A stretch of 64,000 nucleotides of DNA from SVQP01 sp045587385 (GCA_045587385.1 JAZNCE010000110.1:49876-113875); one strand, 5' to 3'. Positions 35,031 to 45,007 are shown, counted from the stretch's first letter. A program made the numbers and translations. Notes: a model not told the origin generated them from the letters alone.

Positions 35031-35390
35031 CTCACGTCTTGCGCAACCGCCACCCTTGGACGCCCCCACTCTCGAAAAGTTTTCGCCCGCCTTTTTTAAA
35101 AGGCGGCGGGCTCCAAGGGCAGAGCCCTTGGTCGCCTCCGCAGAGGCGAAACTTCTTCAACGCCGTTTTTTGGTTCTTTTTTGCGGCTACTCCGTCAAAA
35201 AAGAACGGAGAGAATTTTTACAATGTAACCCGAGGGATATTATGTGAGAAAATCGTTTCCGTTCTTTTTGAGCAAAGAGGCCCAAAAAGAACCAAAAAGG
35301 CCGTAGAATATTTCGCGCCTGCGGGCGCGACCAAGGGCGCTGCCCTTGGAGCCCGCGACCTTTTTGAAAAAAGGTCGATCAAAAACTTTC
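35031..35390. mobile_element. non-coding inverted-repeat element, copy B (downstream of alaS)
   Basis: About 360 bp, same orientation as copy A. Left edge CACGTCTTGCGCAACCGCCACC, left arm GAAAAGTTTTCGCCCGCCTTTTTT (35074), right arm ending AAAAACTTTC at 35390. The final part, GCGCCTGCGGGCGCGAC ... GACCTTTTTGAAAAAAGGTCGATC, is almost identical to copy A. Internal stems differ (CTCCAAGGGCAGAGCCCTTGG here). Both copies begin right behind a terminator T-run. Confidence 0.75.
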
Positions 35391-35426
35391 ATGAGGAGTT
35401 GTCCTAATTTGTTCACGTAACAACAA

Positions 35427-35458
35427 GGGCTGTCGCCTTGGCGACAGCCCCTTTTTCG
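35427..35458. terminator. terminator between element B and the glycan operon
   Basis: GGGCTGTCGCC-TTG-GGCGACAGCCC with CTTTTT on the plus side and a moderately T-rich stretch on the minus side. It lies 14 nt after the last permease stop, so it probably ends the minus-strand operon. Confidence 0.75.
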
Positions 35459-35464
35459 TTGTGA

Positions 35465-36559
35465 TTATTCTGCGGTCAGACCCGAACGCTCGATACCTTC
35501 TACAAGATATCTCTGTCCGAACAGGTACAGAATGACCAGCGGTGCAATAATGCAAAGACCGCAGGTGTTTCTGATCGCTGCGTAATACAGGCTCTGGCCT
35601 GCATAGTCGGTCTTGAGCGACTTGGGAATATCAATAATGTCAGGCATCAGTACCGTCTTGGTGGTCGTGAAGAACAGCTCCGTGTAGAAGTTGTCAGTCC
35701 ACTGCCAGCAGAACGAGAACAGGAATACCGTGATCAGCATAGGTACGGACATGGGCAGAACGATCTGAATGAAGGTTCTGAAGTTGCTCGCACCGTCGAT
35801 GTATGCGGATTCTTCCAGAGAGTCCGGAATACCGCGGAAGAACTGTCTGAGCATGAAGACGTACAGACCGTTCTTGAACGCCAGACCCGTTGCCGACAGA
35901 ACCAGCAAGGGGGCGTACGTGTTACACATGTTAATGCCGTTGGGCCAAGGCAGGATCTTGATCATGCCCAGAATGTTGTCGATCGCTTCAATACCAACCG
36001 ATGCACCGCCGCTGAAGAAGGACAGAATTCCGAACAGGTCGAAATAACGGAACTTCATGAACAGGGACAGCTCAAGAGTCTGGTGAGGCACGATCATGGT
36101 CAGCATTACCAGAAGGAAGATCAGTCCGTTAGCCTTGAACTTGTACTTAGCAAAACCGTAACCAATGGTTGCACAGACGAAGGTCTGCAGCAGTGCGCAG
36201 CTGCCCGAAAGCAGAAGCGTGTTGCCGAATGCTTCCCAATAGTTCAGCTCGGTCAGAACGCCTTTGTAAATGTCCAGCGTCCAGTTCTTGGGGATCAGAC
36301 GTACGGTAACGTCTACGAAATCCTCAGGAGCCATGAAAGAGCCTGCGACCTTGGAAATAAACGGGAACAGAACTACGTAGGAAATACCTACCAGCAGTAC
36401 CAGTCTGAATACGAACCAGACTACCTTAGTGAGGAAGAAGAAGCTGATGTACTTTTCCTTGAAACGAGTCTTGGCATCAGTTCTTTCGAAATCAACCTTG
36501 ATCTTGTTCTTGCTTTCTTTTAAAACCTTAGGCTTATTTTGCAAGTTTTGTGCATTCAT
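35465..36559 (-). CDS. carbohydrate ABC transporter permease, MalG type (second pair)
   Basis: 364 residues, six membrane helices plus an N-terminal cytosolic extension of about 40 lysine-rich residues. The ATPase-docking EAA loop reads EESAYIDGASNFRTFIQIVLPMSVP. Compared with typical MalG-type permeases (about 280 residues) it has an insertion near residues 180-220 (FFSGGASVGIEAIDNILGMIKILPWPNG) between membrane helices. Partner of the MalF-type gene at 36575. Last gene of the seven-gene operon; the ATPase must come from elsewhere, probably a shared MsmK-like protein. Confidence 0.9.
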   Translation of the reverse strand: MNAQNLQNKPKVLKESKNKIKVDFERTDAKTRFKEKYISFFFLTKVVWFVFRLVLLVGISYVVLFPFISKVAGSFMAPEDFVDVTVRLIPKNWTLDIYKGVLTELNYWEAFGNTLLLSGSCALLQTFVCATIGYGFAKYKFKANGLIFLLVMLTMIVPHQTLELSLFMKFRYFDLFGILSFFSGGASVGIEAIDNILGMIKILPWPNGINMCNTYAPLLVLSATGLAFKNGLYVFMLRQFFRGIPDSLEESAYIDGASNFRTFIQIVLPMSVPMLITVFLFSFCWQWTDNFYTELFFTTTKTVLMPDIIDIPKSLKTDYAGQSLYYAAIRNTCGLCIIAPLVILYLFGQRYLVEGIERSGLTAE

Positions 36560-36574
36560 TCTTTCCTCACCTCC

Positions 36575-37558
36575 TTAATCTCTTCTTTGATAGAATACGT
36601 ACGACGAGAAGATCAGTGCAACCAAGGATACGATTGCAATGACGATCAGGAAGTACATCCAGGACATCGAGCTGGCGATAACGTCACCGTCAGCAGCCGA
36701 GCTCTTGACCGACTTGATGAACGACATTACCGAGTTGGACTGCGTGGTCAGCGCGTCAACGATGGTGTAAACGCCGTTTACAAGAATCATCGGGCTGAGC
36801 ATGGGGAAGGTAATCTTCCAGAAGGTTTCCCAAGCGGTTGCACCGTCAATACGGCACGCCTCGTAGATCGCGGGAGAAATGGACTGCAGTGCGGACAGGA
36901 AGATCAGCATCTGTACGCCGGAACGGTTTACGATATCGTAAATGTTGTTGATCCAGCCGACAGCCATTTCCATCAGCTCCGTACCGACCTTCATGTTCCG
37001 GAACAATCGCTCAATATCCATGACGGATACGATGTCGCCCGCGGCACTTGATCCGGAACCGTCGTCGATACCATTTGCGTTATCCATGTAAGAGCCCAGA
37101 ATGTTCTGTGCTTCAACGGTCTGCATCAGACCGGTTGCAAGAATAACGGGAATGAAGAAGATTGCACGGAATGCAGCTCTACCAATCATCTTCTGGTTGA
37201 GCAGCACCGCCATGAACAGCGAGAAAATGATAATTGCGGGGATATCAAACGCGAGCTCTTTCATACCCGAGATCAAAACCTGAACGAAATCGGGGTCTTC
37301 AAAGAGTGCGTACTGATAGTTCTCAAACCCTACAGGGGTCAGCGAGTAACCGCCGCCCTGCAGGATGTTGATCTTGAAAAAGCTGAGTTTTACGGAGTCG
37401 AAAATAACGGGCAGATAGATCAGTGCGAAACCGATCAGGAAAGGTAATACGAAATACCAACCGATGCGCGACTTACGCTTATCCAAGGAGGCGATTTTTC
37501 TCTTCTTGGGCGCGGACTTCTTGGTCATGGTATTCTGAAGCTTTGCGTCATTCGTCAT
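36575..37558 (-). CDS. sugar ABC transporter permease, MalF type (second pair)
   Basis: 327 residues, six membrane helices. EAA loop EACRIDGATAWETFWKITFPMLSP. A basic N-terminus (KKSAPKKRKIASLDKRKSR) precedes helix 1 (WYFVLPFLIGFALIYLP). An extracellular insertion (about 155-190, YMDNANGIDDGSGSSAAGDI) is longer than usual. AGGGAGG lies upstream of the ATG, and 15 nt separate it from the MalG-type partner. It follows the DUF5696 gene by 18 nt, inside the operon. Confidence 0.9.
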   Translation of the reverse strand: MTNDAKLQNTMTKKSAPKKRKIASLDKRKSRIGWYFVLPFLIGFALIYLPVIFDSVKLSFFKINILQGGGYSLTPVGFENYQYALFEDPDFVQVLISGMKELAFDIPAIIIFSLFMAVLLNQKMIGRAAFRAIFFIPVILATGLMQTVEAQNILGSYMDNANGIDDGSGSSAAGDIVSVMDIERLFRNMKVGTELMEMAVGWINNIYDIVNRSGVQMLIFLSALQSISPAIYEACRIDGATAWETFWKITFPMLSPMILVNGVYTIVDALTTQSNSVMSFIKSVKSSAADGDVIASSMSWMYFLIVIAIVSLVALIFSSYVFYQRRD

Positions 37559-37576
37559 ATTCTACACCTCCCTTTC

Positions 37577-40500
37577 TTACTGCATCACAACAACGTAACC
37601 GTATGCAGGCAGAGTGTAGATCATACCCTCGTATTCTACGTTAACGGAGAAGTTGTTGTAATTGAGAATGATAGACTTATATGCATCGGAGTCAACACCA
37701 TTCTTGCCGCCGTAGGTAACGACAACGATGGAGCCTGCCTCTACTGCATACTTGTCAAATACTTCCTGCTCATCTTCCTCGGTTGTACCGCCGGAAGGAC
37801 CAACAGGAGTGATACGCTTATCGATCTCAGCCTTGGTAATGTAACCGCCGCTGATTACGATGTTGGATACGTCTTCAAACAGAGCATACGCGCTGGATGC
37901 TGAAGTGTTGAAGGAATCCTGTGCGAAATCAAGCTCGGGCTTAACAAGCTGCTCAGTCAGAGAGTTCTTGTAATCCTCGCTGTAGTCACACAGCTTGACC
38001 ATTGCATAGTACTTAACCAGGTTTGCAAGGTCGGTCTTGTAAAGCTTGGCGTAATCGTAAACGAAGTGAGCCAGCTTTTCAACCTCTGCGTTCTGGTCAA
38101 CGGTAGTTGCCGCTTCACCCTCAACGTCGGATTCAACGGTAACAGTCTTGAGTGCGCAAGCAGCGAGCAGATCGTTGCAAGCGGTAGTCTTTGCGGTTGC
38201 CAGCTTGGTAGCTGCTTCAGCAAGCTTTGCTTCTGCTGCTGCGATCTTTTCTGCATCGCCTGCAGCCTCAGCAATTGCCTCATCATAAGCTGCTTCTGCT
38301 GCTGCGTAAACAGCCTCCGCCTTTGCAACAGCCTCGTCGAATGCTGCAACGCCTGCGTCAAAGTTTTCTGCAACGTACTGCTGAATCAGAGCTTCCATAG
38401 CAGCGACGTCAGCTTCAACGGTGTAGGAATCCTTATTGGGATCCTTTGCGTATCTGTCCTTCAGAATTGAAAAGTCAGCACCGTTGAGGTACTTATCGGT
38501 CAGATCTCTGTAAGCTTCAGCCTCCAGGATCAGCTCGGGCAGCATGCCTTCGGTTGCCTTGATCAGCTCAACAGCCACCTTAGCATTTTCAAGGTGCTTC
38601 TGAACGTCCAGAAGAGCCTTCTGTGCCTTTGCATAGTAGTTGTAAATGTTGACGATGTCGTTCAGACGTCTGTTTCTGGTAGTATTGTATCTACTCTTCG
38701 CGCTTCTGTAGTTCAGGTATTCCTGATACAGATCGTATTCCTCAGTGCCTTCTGCTGCGTTTGCATAGTCGGCATAAGACTCATACTCTGCCTCAGACTT
38801 GAGAGCAAGAACTGCATCATAGCCTGCCTTGTACTCTTCCAGGGCTGCTACGTCAGTCAGGAAAGGAACGTACATATCGTTTGCCTGCTTGAATGCAACT
38901 GCTGCATCGTCCAGGGACGCGATTGCTGCTTCTGCCGCTTCTCTTGCCTGCTTTCTTGCAATGCTGACTGCCTGCTTATCCTTCAGAGCGAGGACTTCGC
39001 CTGCGTTCTCTTCATCATAAATGAAGCCATCAAGCACGTTCTTGATATCGTCGAGCAGCTCGTCGCTGTCAGGTACACGGGTACCGGTCCAGAATTCGTG
39101 ATCAATGATCAGCTTATCCTGAACGTCGCCGAGCACGCTGTTGAGCTCGCCGTACAGATCAACTACGTCATCCTTCCAGATATCGTAACGTACGGAGTAG
39201 TAGTGGCTGAGCAGCTCATATTCCTTAAGGTTCTGGGTGTTCTGGTAGGACAGAATGTAATAAGGAGCAGCGCCGTTTTCAATTGCCTTGAGCATTGCGT
39301 ACTGAATATTACCTTCCATGTTCAGAGGAGCACCTGTGAAGCTTACGTAACCGTGCAGTACAACGCCTACGAAAGGAACTGCATGCGCTGCATCGTTGTT
39401 ACGGCTGGAGTCAAGAGAAACGTCCAGCAGGTGGTCCAGGAACTTCCAGGTGAATGCGTTACCACCTTCGCTCATCAGTTCGATTTCCTGACCCTGATTG
39501 TTCTTCAAGCCGGACAGGTAATCAAGAGCGGTTGCAACGAATTCCTTGGAGTCCTCGCGGTTGTAAGGATCATCCTCGTCAAAGTCGGAGTTCAGGGTGT
39601 TACCCAAAGTGCTGACGGAAATACCGTTTACGTTATCGTACTTGAGGTAGTTTGCGGTCAGCTTTTCATAGAACTTGCTGAATCTCGAGGGGGAGATAGC
39701 CAGCTGGAAGTGGCTTTCGTGTCTCTGCTTGGTTGCAGAATACTCACGGTAGCTTGCATAACGGTCGTCGATGGTCTTGACTGCATCCTTATCTCTGCTT
39801 ACGCCGTCAAAGGTATCGGTGTAGCTGATGTAAGAGAAGTCAAAGTCCGGGAAAATACCCATGTTGCTGCCATCGCCCTTAGCGTTGACTTGTGCTGCGT
39901 AGTCAACCAGAGCCTGGAAGCCGTCCTTACCGCCGACTGCCTTTTCCCACTTAAGCTTGGAAGGCACGGTGGAGAACATACCGCCGTTTGCATAACCGGT
40001 CAGCTTGAAGTTGATATTGGTCACGCCCTCAGCTGCCAGCTCGTCGTACATGGTCTTAACGTCCTCAAAGGTGGTCAGAGGAGTCATAACGTCCACAGGA
40101 ATGGACATAATTCTCTGGGTGGTTTCCAAAGCGCCGAACGTTTCGATATACAGAGGAATGTTCTTACCAACCTGCTCTGCGGTCAGTCTGGTCAGATAGC
40201 CGCCGCGGTCCAGGTAATCTCTGTATGCCAGTGCCATGCCCATCCAAGAGGTTTCGTAGTAGTCGGTAATACCCTTTTCGGCTGCCAGATCATCATCGCC
40301 CAGCATGACGTAACGGATCTTATAGTTACCAACGTACTTTCTTTCACTTACAACCGTCCAGGTAGCGTCCGAACCTACGGAAATGGAGTCCTGCAGGTTA
40401 TAGGAGTCGCTGGGTCTGGGGTTGAATACCATCTTAACGGTATTGTAGTCACTCAAAGAGCCTGCGTGGTAGGTCATGATGTCGGTCAGAGCGTCGCCCT

Positions 40501-41932
40501 CTTCCATGATGGCAACGTAACCGCGATCCTGCTCGCGCTTTACGGACTCAATAGCAGTGTTACTGATGAGCGCGCCGTACTTGGTTACCAGTGCGGGAGG
40601 AGTATCCGCACTCGTTGCGGTTTCGTAGTATCTGTTGATCTGATCTACGAGTGCGCCGGACAGCGTGGTGATTTCCTTGATCTCCTCACCGGACTCTTCG
40701 TCAACGGTGGTCTCAATGTAATCGTAGTAAACGGTGTTTTCAACAACGCCGAATACGGGGAATCTGATAGCCTGCTGATAGGTACCGGTAATGCTGTGGT
40801 AAGCAAAGTCGGTGCCGTAGACCTTACCTCTTACGGTTCTGGTCTTGGTGTCCGCGATGTCGTCAAACTCGTAAAGCGAGCCTGCGCCGTCGGGATAGAA
40901 GGTATAGCCCTCATATGCGCTGTTACCTGCGCCCATGTAAGGCAGAACCTGCAAGGATTCCAGCTGATACATCTGCTCGTTGAAACGGATACCGTTAGCG
41001 GGAAGTCTGACGGTCATGCCGCTTTCATCCAGCGTGTATTCCAGAGACAGCTTGAACAGAGGCGGGTTCTTATCCTGTGCCTCGTATTCGGTCTCAGCGT
41101 GGTCAGCATCCAGTTCTTCGTAAGTGTACTCGGGGCAGTAGGTCTTGATCATGCCCTCGATTCTGTTCTTCTCGACCTCGGAAGCCTTATCGTCGAATAC
41201 GTAAACCTCCATCTTTTCTACGATGGGGAATACTTCGATCAACTCGGCACGTGCTCTCTCAGACAGACCCTCAAGAGACTTCTTGAGGTAGTAAGCGGTC
41301 AGCTTGCTGTAGTCGAATTCGGAGATACCGTTTTCCAGAGCGGGAGCGCAGATGACTTCCTCAAAACGCTCAACGCTGATCATACCGGGAACCAGCTTTC
41401 TTGCCTGTTCTCTACCCAGCGTATACTGTACGCGGATACCGTTCTTGATCTGCTTGACTGTGATCTGATCCTTCAGAGCTGCCATTTCGTAGCTCACGAA
41501 GGTGGGAGACTGGTTGTTATCGGTATACTGAATCACGATCTGCGAGAGCAGCTCGTTCTTGGTGTTGGTGGAACCAAGAGTGGAGGTACCGATATCATAG
41601 GGGTTGGTGAACAAAATCTCACCGGTCTTGGTGTTGCGATATGCAACTTCACCCGAGAAGGAGTCTACGTAAAGCTCATAGTCTCCCTTGGTCAGCCAGG
41701 GACCGGGCTTGCCATTTCTGTCAAGCATGGATGCCAGCTTTTCTTCGGGGTTGGTAAATACCAGAGTGGTATAGTCGATGGTCTCTTCGACCTCTTCCTT
41801 CTTGTCGGTGGTCGTCTCCTTGTCGGTTTCCTCCTCAGCAGCGGATGCGCTGAAGATGGAAAGCACGCTCAGAGAGCCCAGCATCAACATTACAGCTAAG
41901 AGCAAAGAGATAAATTTGATTTGATTTTTCAT
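37577..41932 (-). CDS. very large secreted DUF5696-type protein with helical insertion
   Basis: 1451 residues. Signal peptide about 1-31 (ending ASA), then an acidic Thr/Glu/Lys segment. Residues about 60-900 match the DUF5696 pattern as I recall it: beta-rich region DYELYVDSFSGEVAYRNTKTGEILFTNP, MTVRLPANGIRF, FYPDGAGSLYEF, then a barrel-like part with NINFKLTGYANGG and GIFPDFDFSYIS. The end (about 1355-1451) is again beta-rich, EAGSIVVVTYGG ... YTLPAYGYVVV. Between them (about 955-1350) lies a long helical, alanine-rich coiled region (AAAEAAYDEAIAEAAGDAE near 1200). The family often sits beside ABC sugar permeases and YIP1 proteins, and may be a glycosidase-like glycan-binding or -cleaving protein; no catalytic residues can be named. 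Confidence 0.8.
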   Translation of the reverse strand: MKNQIKFISLLLAVMLMLGSLSVLSIFSASAAEEETDKETTTDKKEEVEETIDYTTLVFTNPEEKLASMLDRNGKPGPWLTKGDYELYVDSFSGEVAYRNTKTGEILFTNPYDIGTSTLGSTNTKNELLSQIVIQYTDNNQSPTFVSYEMAALKDQITVKQIKNGIRVQYTLGREQARKLVPGMISVERFEEVICAPALENGISEFDYSKLTAYYLKKSLEGLSERARAELIEVFPIVEKMEVYVFDDKASEVEKNRIEGMIKTYCPEYTYEELDADHAETEYEAQDKNPPLFKLSLEYTLDESGMTVRLPANGIRFNEQMYQLESLQVLPYMGAGNSAYEGYTFYPDGAGSLYEFDDIADTKTRTVRGKVYGTDFAYHSITGTYQQAIRFPVFGVVENTVYYDYIETTVDEESGEEIKEITTLSGALVDQINRYYETATSADTPPALVTKYGALISNTAIESVKREQDRGYVAIMEEGDALTDIMTYHAGSLSDYNTVKMVFNPRPSDSYNLQDSISVGSDATWTVVSERKYVGNYKIRYVMLGDDDLAAEKGITDYYETSWMGMALAYRDYLDRGGYLTRLTAEQVGKNIPLYIETFGALETTQRIMSIPVDVMTPLTTFEDVKTMYDELAAEGVTNINFKLTGYANGGMFSTVPSKLKWEKAVGGKDGFQALVDYAAQVNAKGDGSNMGIFPDFDFSYISYTDTFDGVSRDKDAVKTIDDRYASYREYSATKQRHESHFQLAISPSRFSKFYEKLTANYLKYDNVNGISVSTLGNTLNSDFDEDDPYNREDSKEFVATALDYLSGLKNNQGQEIELMSEGGNAFTWKFLDHLLDVSLDSSRNNDAAHAVPFVGVVLHGYVSFTGAPLNMEGNIQYAMLKAIENGAAPYYILSYQNTQNLKEYELLSHYYSVRYDIWKDDVVDLYGELNSVLGDVQDKLIIDHEFWTGTRVPDSDELLDDIKNVLDGFIYDEENAGEVLALKDKQAVSIARKQAREAAEAAIASLDDAAVAFKQANDMYVPFLTDVAALEEYKAGYDAVLALKSEAEYESYADYANAAEGTEEYDLYQEYLNYRSAKSRYNTTRNRRLNDIVNIYNYYAKAQKALLDVQKHLENAKVAVELIKATEGMLPELILEAEAYRDLTDKYLNGADFSILKDRYAKDPNKDSYTVEADVAAMEALIQQYVAENFDAGVAAFDEAVAKAEAVYAAAEAAYDEAIAEAAGDAEKIAAAEAKLAEAATKLATAKTTACNDLLAACALKTVTVESDVEGEAATTVDQNAEVEKLAHFVYDYAKLYKTDLANLVKYYAMVKLCDYSEDYKNSLTEQLVKPELDFAQDSFNTSASSAYALFEDVSNIVISGGYITKAEIDKRITPVGPSGGTTEEDEQEVFDKYAVEAGSIVVVTYGGKNGVDSDAYKSIILNYNNFSVNVEYEGMIYTLPAYGYVVVMQ

Positions 41933-41962
41933 ATAAATTACCTTTCCCTCCTATCTGTAGCG

Positions 41963-44116
41963 TTACATGCGGTACTGCAGCTCGGTGACGATGTTGGTAC
42001 CCAGGGATACCAGCTTACCAACGAGCGTGGTAAACAGGATTGCAATGAACATGATAAATACCATGCCAAGCACTGTTCCAAGAATCGTGATCAGATTCTT
42101 TACGATGGAGTAGTCGTGAGTTACCTGCGTGCCGAAGAAGATCAGGACGCCCATCCACAAGAATGCGAGGGTGGTGACCAGAGCGATCAGCTCGACTTCA
42201 GTCTGAATTGCGAAGTTGGAGTAAATGGTTGCGGGGATAACCAAGAGCGGGATAGGCATCATACTGTAAGAGCATGCGATGTAGATATCCTTGAAGCTGC
42301 CTTCACCTTCAAACAGGGTGGTCAAGCACCAGTTTGCGGTAACGAACAGAAGCAGAGGTACCAGCACCGAAATTGCCTGTGCCCAGATGGTGGAATAAGT
42401 ATTGTAGGGATTCATCAGGTAGCCCTGACCGATAGACTGGTAGAAGAAGGTCAGAATTACGATGAGGTTAATGACAACCGCACCGCGCAGCGAACCGCGA
42501 CGCTCGTGCTTGAGGTCCCAGAAGCCGTCGAAGGGATGCAGCATGACGTAGAACGCATACAGCAGCTCCTCCCAGAAGGTTCGTCTCTGGTCAGCCTTCT
42601 TGATTCTCTTGTTGACCTTGCCAATATACTTAGCAGCCAGAAGAATGACAACGATCAGCGCAACAATACCGATCAGAAGGAACAGGAAGTACTTGGACAT
42701 GAATTCCTTTCTGATGTCCTTGTAGGAGTTGGACCAGTTGGCAGTATCATAAGCAGCCTCGAAGTATTCAAGGGATTCCTCGAAATCACCTTTGCGGTAC
42801 ATTGCCTGACCGATACCGATGTATGCTGCGTCGAAGTTGGAGTTTCTCTTAAGAACGTCAGTCCAGAGGTTGATCGCCTCGTTGTAGTCCTGACGGTTCT
42901 CTGCTGCGATCGCATCCAGCAGCACGTCGCCGTACTCTGTACGCTCGAATACCGTAATGGTATCCTTATCCTTATCCAGGATCAGCATGGTGTCGCCCTG
43001 GTAGCAGATTGCCTCAATGCTGGAGACGTTACCCAGCATGTTACCTTCCTTATCACCGAAAGCGAACAGGAGGTTACCGTCAAAGTCGTAGGTGTAGATC
43101 TTACTACGCTTTTCGTCGATGATAGACCAGGTCTGCTCAGGACCGCTTGCTACGTCGATCAGCGTGGAAACACCGGTAGGAACACCCTTGGAGGCGTCGG
43201 TGGATCTTGCACCGAAGATATCGATTTCACCGGAAGGCGGATAGAAGCCGTTACGACGCATGATCTCGTCACCTGCCTGGTTGAGCAGCTTAACGGGTGC
43301 GTACTTACCGGTCTTGTCCTTACCGGTGATGGTGCCCGATACGGAGCCCTCATCGATAGTGGAAGTGGTTACGTAAATGAAGTCGCCGTTGAGTGCGATG
43401 TTGTTGTACTCGGTTGCAACGTAGGTCTCGGAGTTCTCTCTCTGCTCTTCGGTCTGGAATCTTCTCCAGAGGATCTCCCAAGCGGAGATGGTAACTGCCT
43501 GTGCACCGATAAAGCCGGTAAACTCACCGCTACTGGTCATCACGATGATACCCTGGTAGGTGGTGGAGGATACGACGTACAGCTTTTCGTACTTATCTAC
43601 TGCGATAGCAACCGGCTTATAAACCGAGTTGTCATCAAACAGAGGAGATTCGGGCTCTTCAATCACGCGGCTGAACGAACCGTCGCGGTTGAACACGACG
43701 ATACGGTTTGCACCGGTGTCACATACCCAGATGTATCTCTCGGATACGAACACACCCTGAGGTGCGCTCAGGCTGTCCATAACACCCTGTCCGTTACGGA
43801 AGGTGGAGATGGTGAACTTGAGCTTGTAGTAACGGTCAAGCACAACGATACGGCTGTTTGCGGTATCCGCAATGTAAACGTTGCCCTTGTCGTCACAGAT
43901 CAGGTCGCCGGGGTTATCGATCGGAACCTCGAGACCCATGTAATTGGAATCAACTACCTTATCGGCAGTATAAGCATCGGGCGAATACAGCGCGTATCCG
44001 TCGATGGAGTATGTGTAGGTCTGATATGCGGAGCTTGCCGTAGCGGGAAGGACCAGGCAGGAAGCAACCATTATGATCGAGAACAGTACACTTAATATAA
44101 TTGTAAGCTTTTTCAC
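41963..44116 (-). CDS. extracellular beta-propeller + TPR + YIP1-domain membrane protein
   Basis: 717 residues from a GTG start at 44116 with GGAGG 8 nt upstream. Signal peptide 1-27 (ATA). Then NHL-type propeller repeats (about 60-400: GDLICDDKGNVYIADTANSR, APQGVFVSERYIWVCDTGANR, KPVAIAVDKYEKLYVVSS). Two TPR units follow (about 395-465: DYNEAINLWTDVLKRN, GDFEESLEYFEAAYD), a membrane helix (about 472-495), and a basic cytosolic stretch. The C-terminal YIP1-like domain (about 520-717) has five helices. This puts a glycan- or protein-binding propeller outside, wired to a polytopic module. It sits between permease pairs, so a sensor, scaffold or coupling role is likely; the activity is unknown. 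Confidence 0.82.
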   Translation of the reverse strand: MKKLTIILSVLFSIIMVASCLVLPATASSAYQTYTYSIDGYALYSPDAYTADKVVDSNYMGLEVPIDNPGDLICDDKGNVYIADTANSRIVVLDRYYKLKFTISTFRNGQGVMDSLSAPQGVFVSERYIWVCDTGANRIVVFNRDGSFSRVIEEPESPLFDDNSVYKPVAIAVDKYEKLYVVSSTTYQGIIVMTSSGEFTGFIGAQAVTISAWEILWRRFQTEEQRENSETYVATEYNNIALNGDFIYVTTSTIDEGSVSGTITGKDKTGKYAPVKLLNQAGDEIMRRNGFYPPSGEIDIFGARSTDASKGVPTGVSTLIDVASGPEQTWSIIDEKRSKIYTYDFDGNLLFAFGDKEGNMLGNVSSIEAICYQGDTMLILDKDKDTITVFERTEYGDVLLDAIAAENRQDYNEAINLWTDVLKRNSNFDAAYIGIGQAMYRKGDFEESLEYFEAAYDTANWSNSYKDIRKEFMSKYFLFLLIGIVALIVVILLAAKYIGKVNKRIKKADQRRTFWEELLYAFYVMLHPFDGFWDLKHERRGSLRGAVVINLIVILTFFYQSIGQGYLMNPYNTYSTIWAQAISVLVPLLLFVTANWCLTTLFEGEGSFKDIYIACSYSMMPIPLLVIPATIYSNFAIQTEVELIALVTTLAFLWMGVLIFFGTQVTHDYSIVKNLITILGTVLGMVFIMFIAILFTTLVGKLVSLGTNIVTELQYRM

Positions 44117-44133
44117 AATTTCTTCCTCCTGTC

Positions 44134-45006
44134 TTAGTCTTTCATACCGGACGAGCCCATGGTCTCAATGATGTTGGACTGCGATACCACGAATACCGTG
44201 ATAGGAACCATCATCATAATAACCGTAGAAGCTGCGGCTGCACCTGCACGCGCGATACCGCCTGCGGTGATCTGGCCAATTGCGTAGTTAAAGGATTTGA
44301 GCTGCTCGGAGTGGATGTACATCGAAGCACCTGCGTTCCAAAGGCCCTGGAACGAATAGATGATCAGCGTCAGCCATGCAGGCTTAACCATGGGCATTGC
44401 GATGACCCAGTAGGTCTTAAGCTCACCTGCACCGTCAAGTCTTGCGGACTCCAGCACCGAGTCGTTAACGTTGGTGTCCATGAACTGCTTCATCAGGTAA
44501 AGACCTAACGAGCCGCACCATGCGGGCACGATGATTGCCCAGTATGTATCAACGAAGCGCAACAGAGACATCAGCATGAAGGATGCGATTGCGGTAACGG
44601 TTGCGTTGAACATCAGGGACAGCTGTACAGCCTGGAACATCCAGCCTCTGCCCGGGAACTTGATCTTTGCAAGCGCATATGCTGCAAGAGAAGCCAGGAA
44701 CAGGTGTCCGAAGGTACCCGCTACAGAAGTAAACACAGTGTTGAAAATGTAACGAGAGAACGGAACCCAAGAGGTGTTCATCAGGTTGAACAGGTCAATA
44801 AAGTTGTCGAGTGTGGGGGACATAACGTAAAATCTGGGGGGATACATCCAAAGCTCATCCAAAGGCTTTACGGACTGCATCAGCACGTAGAGCATGGGAA
44901 GGAACATGAATGCACCGAGAATAACGAGTACAAACGTGATACCCGCGTCGCCTCCCGCAGAACGGGCAAGTACGACTTTATGTTTTCTTGTTCTAAGCTT
45001 TGCCAT
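44134..45006 (-). CDS. carbohydrate ABC transporter permease, MalG type (first pair)
   Basis: 290 residues, six membrane helices, normal MalG length. EAA loop ESARLDGAGELKTYWVIAMPMVKP. N-terminus RTRKHKVVLARSAGG is basic and cytosolic. The gene starts one base after the stop of the MalF-type gene at 45008, so the pair is tightly coupled. Stop to the next gene (GTG at 44116) is 17 nt. Confidence 0.93.
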   Translation of the reverse strand: MAKLRTRKHKVVLARSAGGDAGITFVLVILGAFMFLPMLYVLMQSVKPLDELWMYPPRFYVMSPTLDNFIDLFNLMNTSWVPFSRYIFNTVFTSVAGTFGHLFLASLAAYALAKIKFPGRGWMFQAVQLSLMFNATVTAIASFMLMSLLRFVDTYWAIIVPAWCGSLGLYLMKQFMDTNVNDSVLESARLDGAGELKTYWVIAMPMVKPAWLTLIIYSFQGLWNAGASMYIHSEQLKSFNYAIGQITAGGIARAGAAAASTVIMMMVPITVFVVSQSNIIETMGSSGMKD

Positions 45007-45007
45007 A

